A DNA stretch of 64,000 bases from Pseudomonas chlororaphis (GTDB lineage: Bacteria; Pseudomonadota; Gammaproteobacteria; Pseudomonadales; Pseudomonadaceae): assembly GCA_001023535.1 (NCBI GenBank), contig CP011020.1:5466509-5530508 (forward strand), written 5' to 3'. Of the stretch, positions 60,501 to 64,000 are shown piece after piece (positions within the stretch are counted from its first letter, which is position 1; each line of letters starts with the position of its first letter). Under the pieces are notes generated by a model, which was not told the origin of the DNA, did not search any database, and saw only the letters and a program-made list of their open reading frames with translations. The position numbers were made by a program, and so were the translations under genes.

Positions 60501-63500
60501 CCGCCCGGAACCGGCAAGAGCCAGACTATCGTCAACATGGTCGCCGATGCTATCGGCCGCCAGCGCAGCTTGCTTATCGTCTGTCAGAAGCATGCGGCGC
60601 TGGAGGTGGTGTACAAACGCCTGGTCGCCGAAGGCCTCGGTCAACGCATTGTCATGCTCAATGACGTCAACCGCGACCGCGAGCCCGTCATCCGCAGCAT
60701 TCGCGAACAATTGGAAAGCCTGTTCACGGACGGCAGCCAGGCGCAAGGTTGGCAACGCCAGCGCGAACAGGTCGCGGCCCGCATCGAAGCCCTGGAGGGC
60801 GAACTCGACCGCTTCCACCAGAGTCTGCATCGACTTGATGACAATACCGGCCTCAGCTATCGCAGGCTGCTTGGCGAACTGATCGAGCTGGAGTCCGGCC
60901 CAGCGCCGCTCGAGTTTCCGGCCTTGCGCCAACGCCTGGCGGCCCTGGACCTCGCCAGCCTGACGCGCCTGGAAGAAAGCTGCGCTCCGCTGATACGCCT
61001 GTGGTTGCCCGCACGCTACGAAGGCAGCTCACTGGCCCAACTACAGTCATTTGCCGCCGACCGAGCGACCTTGCAGGCCTTCACCGACAATCTGCACAGT
61101 TTCATTCAGGCCGAAAACAACCGTCAGGCTACGTTGCAGGCACACCCCGCCAGCTTCGAAATCGACGACCCCGCGCCATACCGCGACTGGATGACGACCC
61201 ATGTCGCGACCCTCCTCGGTCTGAAGCAAGAGCAACGTCTGCGTCTTGCGCGCTGGCTGCCTCTATTCCGCAGCCGCGAAGAGGGCCAACTCCCACGGGG
61301 CGAGTCGATTCTCGCCGAACTGCAGCAACTGGATCAGCAACTCGGCCAACTGGATCAGAACCACTACGTCCCCGCCTTGTCTCCGGCACTCTGTCTGCTC
61401 GAAAACAAAGCCCTCAGGCATCTGGATCAGGACTGTACCAAGGTCATCGCCGCCCGGTCCTGGTTGGCGAACATCAACCCGCTGCATCTGCTGCGGCGCA
61501 AGCGACTGCGCAACTTTCTTCAAGAGCAAGGGGAAAGTCTTGTTGTTGAAGCGCTGCCCACGCTGCAGACAGCCATTCGCCTGGAAAGCCAGTGGCGACC
61601 TTTGCGCGCCGAGCTGAGTACCCTGCATCAGGCGTTAGAGCTGGAAACGGTGAACAGGCAAGCCTGCCTGGAATTGTCCAGCCTCGTGAAGAGCGACATT
61701 CGCCACCTGCTGGAAATCCAGGCACTGGCGCTGGCCCTGGCGCAATCGCCTCGTGCCCGACAGGCGGATGAAGCCGCCCTCGCCGGCGACAAACAGCACC
61801 TCGAGGCGCTGCTCAGCGATCTGGACGCGTCGCTGATACGCCATGGCGTTCGCCATTCCAGCCTCGAACAACTCAAGATACTCGGCGACTGGCTGGGTGA
61901 TGAGCTGGTGCGACAACTGCAGCATGCCGTCGAACACAACCTGAGCAATCAACTGAGTCTTGATCGCCTGCATGAGGCGCTGCCCTTCCTGGCCGCCTAC
62001 CAGACATTCCGCGGGCGCGCCGGTCAGTTGACGACAGCCGACCTCGAGTTGCTCGCCCTGCTGCGCCAACGCCAGGAACAGTTGGACAACATTGCACCCG
62101 AGCAACTGGAAGCCGAAGTGCGACGCCTGCTCAACCGCGAAGCCCGACTGGGTTGGAAACATCGCGTCGAGCAAGCCAATCCTGAACTGCTGTTCAGCCA
62201 GGACGAAGCCCGCGCCAAAGTCGCCAGCCTCGCGCAAGCCGACGCACAGATGCGACTGCTCAATCGTGAGCTGCTGGCCAAAGGCATCAACCTCGACCGC
62301 CTGGGCAATCGCAAGCAATGGGAGGATGTCACCCGCCTAACGGGCAAACGCTCGCGGCGTCTGCGCGAATTCATTGAACTGGGCAGTAATCTCGGCTTGA
62401 TGAGCCTGCGTCCGGTATGGCTGATGAACCCGGACGTCGCCAGTCGTGTACTACCACTCAAGGCCAGCCTGTTCGATACGGTCATCTACGACGAAGCCTC
62501 GCAGATGCCGGTCGAGTTCGCCCTGCCGACCTTATTCCGCGGCCAAGTCACTGTTGTCAGTGGTGATGAGAAGCAAATGCCGCCGACGGCATTCTTTTCC
62601 AGTCGCATCGAAAGCGACGAAGCCGAAGTGTTCGACGGCGACGAGCCTGACGAGGACGCGGATGAGGAACAGCGCGAAGCGTTCGAAGACACCTGGAACC
62701 GACGTGAGATCAAGGACTGCCCTGACCTGCTGCAACTGGCGCGCAACGCCCTGCCCAGCACCACTTTGCAGATTCACTACCGTTCGGCCTACCGTGAACT
62801 GATCGGCTTTTCCAACGCCTCGTTCTATGGCAATCGCCTGAACGTTCCGGTCCGTCATCCACAGGCAAGCATCCAACGGATCAAACCGCTGGAACTGATC
62901 CAGGTCGGTGGGCTGTACCAGAACCAGAGCAATGCCCAAGAAGCCGAGCGGGTCGTCGAGTACCTCAACGAGTTGTGGCAAAAACCTTACGACCAGCGCC
63001 CCTCGGTGGGTGTCGTCACCTTCAACCGCAAGCAGGCCGACCTCATCGAGGAGCATCTGGAGCAGCGTGCCGAGCAGGATGAGCTGTTCCGCACAGCCTA
63101 CGCCCAAGAACGCGAGCGCAGCGAAGACGGCGAGGACATGTCGGTGTTCGTCAAGAACGTGGAAAACGTGCAGGGCGATGAACGCGACATCATCGTCTTC
63201 TCCTCCACCTTCGGCCGCAACAGCCAAGGTACCTTCCGCCGTAGCTTCGGCGTGCTCGGGCAGACCGGTGGCGAACGGCGCCTGAACGTGGCGGTGACCC
63301 GTGCGCGACACAAGGTGGTGATGATCACATCGATGCCGATCGCCGATATCTCCGACATGCTCAACACGCACCGTGCCCCCGCCAGCCCGCGTGACTATCT
63401 GCAAGGCTATCTGGAATATGCCCGCGCCCTCTCCTCTGGCGAGTTCAGCAGCAGCGGCAAGTTGCTGGAGCGCCTGCAGACCGACCGCAGCAGCGTGCAC

Positions 63501-63890
63501 CGCGAACAAGGTCAGCAACGTGATGGTTTTGTCAGGCTGGTCGGCGAATTCATTCAATCTCTGGGATGGCAAGCCGCTCCCGCCAGTGAAGGCGATGCTT
63601 TCGGCCTCGACTTCGCCATCGAGCATCCAGATACGGGTCTGTACGCCATTGGCATCGAGTGCGATGCGCCTTGCCACACTCTGCTCGAACGCGCCCGCGC
63701 CCGGGAGATCTGGCGCCCGTCCGTGCTGCATCGCGCCATCCCGCATATCCATCGCGTGTCATCGCAAGCCTGGTATCACAACGGCGACAGCGAGCGATCA
63801 CGGCTGCGTGAAGCAATCGAACACGCCATGAAGGTCGAGCAGCCACTGCAACCCAATCCTGTTCCAGTTGATACGGAAATCTGCCCATGA
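57582..63890 (+). CDS. Giant zinc-ribbon/pseudokinase/SF1 helicase/PDDEXK nuclease fusion
   Basis: A 2102-residue protein. Zinc ribbons: Cys5/Cys8/Cys19/Cys28, and a second with Cys68/Cys81/Cys84. Residues about 115-360 form a protein-kinase fold with HRDLRPTS at 227-234 and MAPEA, but DFG reads GFG (249-251) and no VAIK Lys is evident. After a long linker comes an Upf1-like SF1 helicase: Walker A GPPGTGKS at 973-980, DEAS at 1637-1640, SGDEKQMPP at 1660-1668, QGDER at 1864-1868, NVAVTRAR at 1902-1909. The C-terminus has a Vsr/MTES_1575-like nuclease with Asp2010 and IECD at 2025-2028. Helicase-nuclease fusions of this class are common in defence loci. It overlaps the next gene by ATGA. Confidence 0.85.
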   Translation: MIRFCPNCKTERALQEIFCEGLIQEQPCGWDLAGEPIRAAGWRPQAVVTEEPLPPVSPAQEQTPVLLCENGHPMADGDLMCLECGSSLAQATPSGALPDTSEPEGITQTLIDGWRLIRQISSTDGVRERYVAEHNETAQRAVLTLYRPGAEPDPAIYDVIRRLPREHVPEIIATGRWDDRAYEVIEELTGGTLAELGSVIRDSDSVHHVVKELGQALHAFNEAGLRHRDLRPTSLLVRSRAPLDLVISGFGSARLSEFDLDIVSPLETSRYMAPEAIAGGVAAASDWWSLGMILLEQLTQGACFDGTNANAFLIHVLANGVPIPDDLDPRLNLLLRGLLARDRHQRWQWQQVRDWLSGIAVEAPASSVQQTDEGEGATLRLGERRFHKPGVFALAAAQADNWQQALDHLLRGVIVTWAEQVGLAPSLVAGLRQVVQHEGIEDDFRLMLALRILNPEIPLIHHGDIVTPGWLLEHPLEGYRLISGSVPDLLEQLQTDNWLSRLKTRAENVRQRALHQHIELVEEQLRIFLLSTSRAKLATQWQERQRLFPDTDHPGLASLSERRVIAEEDLIVLLSAAIGQFRSAPSIVESAAELARNADVGWFDAEAATQLLLHSRLELYRSVDERIQGFARCGVPAVDEWAEQFRLERRMPLAQTLVLLAIPSSQWLEPQKQQYVSQILDFFEKKVVTAVMRGPLVRMSIGKTTARVDLNELNSERSPAAALLDHLLQRNARAVNLDPESFQLNGQLESRLHTLYRQSALYKRDTGIDGLYLGFPFLLNRDPRGTTRTRIIPLLLWPVKLLLELGSRGHAALAFDSEREEVRLNPALESVLGAETCKRWRKTADELLGRSSIRAADVMDAFGMLATIRSRALGNLPASNVEIAPYQDELDCAAVLFHVTFMGQAIGEDLRQLKTLSPVGTGLETALRLKATDESPREVPPGELQRYFTVASDPSQEAAVIQARQSPGLLVEGPPGTGKSQTIVNMVADAIGRQRSLLIVCQKHAALEVVYKRLVAEGLGQRIVMLNDVNRDREPVIRSIREQLESLFTDGSQAQGWQRQREQVAARIEALEGELDRFHQSLHRLDDNTGLSYRRLLGELIELESGPAPLEFPALRQRLAALDLASLTRLEESCAPLIRLWLPARYEGSSLAQLQSFAADRATLQAFTDNLHSFIQAENNRQATLQAHPASFEIDDPAPYRDWMTTHVATLLGLKQEQRLRLARWLPLFRSREEGQLPRGESILAELQQLDQQLGQLDQNHYVPALSPALCLLENKALRHLDQDCTKVIAARSWLANINPLHLLRRKRLRNFLQEQGESLVVEALPTLQTAIRLESQWRPLRAELSTLHQALELETVNRQACLELSSLVKSDIRHLLEIQALALALAQSPRARQADEAALAGDKQHLEALLSDLDASLIRHGVRHSSLEQLKILGDWLGDELVRQLQHAVEHNLSNQLSLDRLHEALPFLAAYQTFRGRAGQLTTADLELLALLRQRQEQLDNIAPEQLEAEVRRLLNREARLGWKHRVEQANPELLFSQDEARAKVASLAQADAQMRLLNRELLAKGINLDRLGNRKQWEDVTRLTGKRSRRLREFIELGSNLGLMSLRPVWLMNPDVASRVLPLKASLFDTVIYDEASQMPVEFALPTLFRGQVTVVSGDEKQMPPTAFFSSRIESDEAEVFDGDEPDEDADEEQREAFEDTWNRREIKDCPDLLQLARNALPSTTLQIHYRSAYRELIGFSNASFYGNRLNVPVRHPQASIQRIKPLELIQVGGLYQNQSNAQEAERVVEYLNELWQKPYDQRPSVGVVTFNRKQADLIEEHLEQRAEQDELFRTAYAQERERSEDGEDMSVFVKNVENVQGDERDIIVFSSTFGRNSQGTFRRSFGVLGQTGGERRLNVAVTRARHKVVMITSMPIADISDMLNTHRAPASPRDYLQGYLEYARALSSGEFSSSGKLLERLQTDRSSVHREQGQQRDGFVRLVGEFIQSLGWQAAPASEGDAFGLDFAIEHPDTGLYAIGIECDAPCHTLLERARAREIWRPSVLHRAIPHIHRVSSQAWYHNGDSERSRLREAIEHAMKVEQPLQPNPVPVDTEICP

Positions 63891-64000
63891 GTGGTCCCAA
63901 GGTCGTTCGCATTGTCACTCGCGAAGAAATCATCGCCATCTGTGAAGGCCACCTGCAACGCCTGGAGCGCGCCGTGGAGCGTTGGCAGACACAAGCCACA
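63887..64000 (+). CDS. Start of fourth gene in the operon (partial)
   Basis: Only the first 38 codons are inside the window, beginning at the ATGA overlap with the helicase gene. The protein opens MSGPKVVRIVTREEIIAICE and then becomes helical and charged (LQRLERAVERWQTQ), suggesting a coiled coil. No family could be assigned. Its coupling makes it a likely member of the same system. Confidence 0.75.
   Translation, partial: MSGPKVVRIVTREEIIAICEGHLQRLERAVERWQTQAT

Overview
The window looks like a chromosomal segment of a plant-associated fluorescent Pseudomonas. The best evidence is an intact 2,4-diacetylphloroglucinol (DAPG) locus (phlH, phlG, phlF, phlACBDE, phlI) at 25.0-34.1 kb, including the classical PhlF operator. 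Pseudomonas-type REP palindromes and a cluster resembling the P. aeruginosa PA2594-PA2603 sulfur genes (comparison from memory) support this. Coding is dense and GC-rich, so most long antisense ORFs are shadows. No tRNA, rRNA, CRISPR array or insertion sequence was seen.

Region 1 (0-25 kb) is an organosulfur scavenging island. A minus-strand unit encodes an ABC permease, ATPase and lipoprotein binding protein, followed directly by tonB, exbB and exbD. Facing it are an SsuD-like FMNH2 monooxygenase, a class II aldolase, a LysR regulator, a 3-mercaptopropionate dioxygenase-like enzyme coupled to a four-domain rhodanese, three further orphan binding proteins, an NtaA/DszA-type monooxygenase, a DszC-like acyl-CoA dehydrogenase homologue, a 2-hydroxyacid dehydrogenase, two TonB-dependent receptors, and an exported amine oxidase with an exported RidA protein. 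A short sequence element recurs in three leaders here.

Region 2 (25-34 kb) is the DAPG cluster: synthesis (PhlA/B/C acyltransferase complex, PhlD type III PKS), export (PhlE), degradation (PhlG), two TetR repressors (PhlF, PhlH), and the FAH-like PhlI. Region 3 (34-41.4 kb) is mixed: TspO, a delta-60/RTX protein, a LysR gene with matching operator-like palindromes on both sides, an EamA transporter, an SDR, a Tat-leader aldo/keto reductase, and an AraC regulator.

Region 4 (41.6-52 kb) returns to sulfur-type uptake. It holds two complete ABC systems, an XRE-cupin regulator coupled to a 53-aa ORF, a protein that is about 41% Met and 10% Cys, a DUF3604 protein, and a GntR/UTRA regulator. Region 5 (52-55 kb) has an AraC regulator co-transcribed with a PEBP-like protein, a four-TM protein and a SnoaL-like protein.

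Region 6 (55.1 kb to the end) is the strongest candidate for an undescribed system. It is a compact operon of a ClpB-D2-like AAA+ ATPase, an NrdG-like radical SAM protein, a 2102-aa zinc-ribbon/pseudokinase/SF1-helicase/PDDEXK fusion, and a fourth gene that runs off the window. Genome defence is the leading inference but is not demonstrated. All assignments are by eye; no database search or structure prediction was run.
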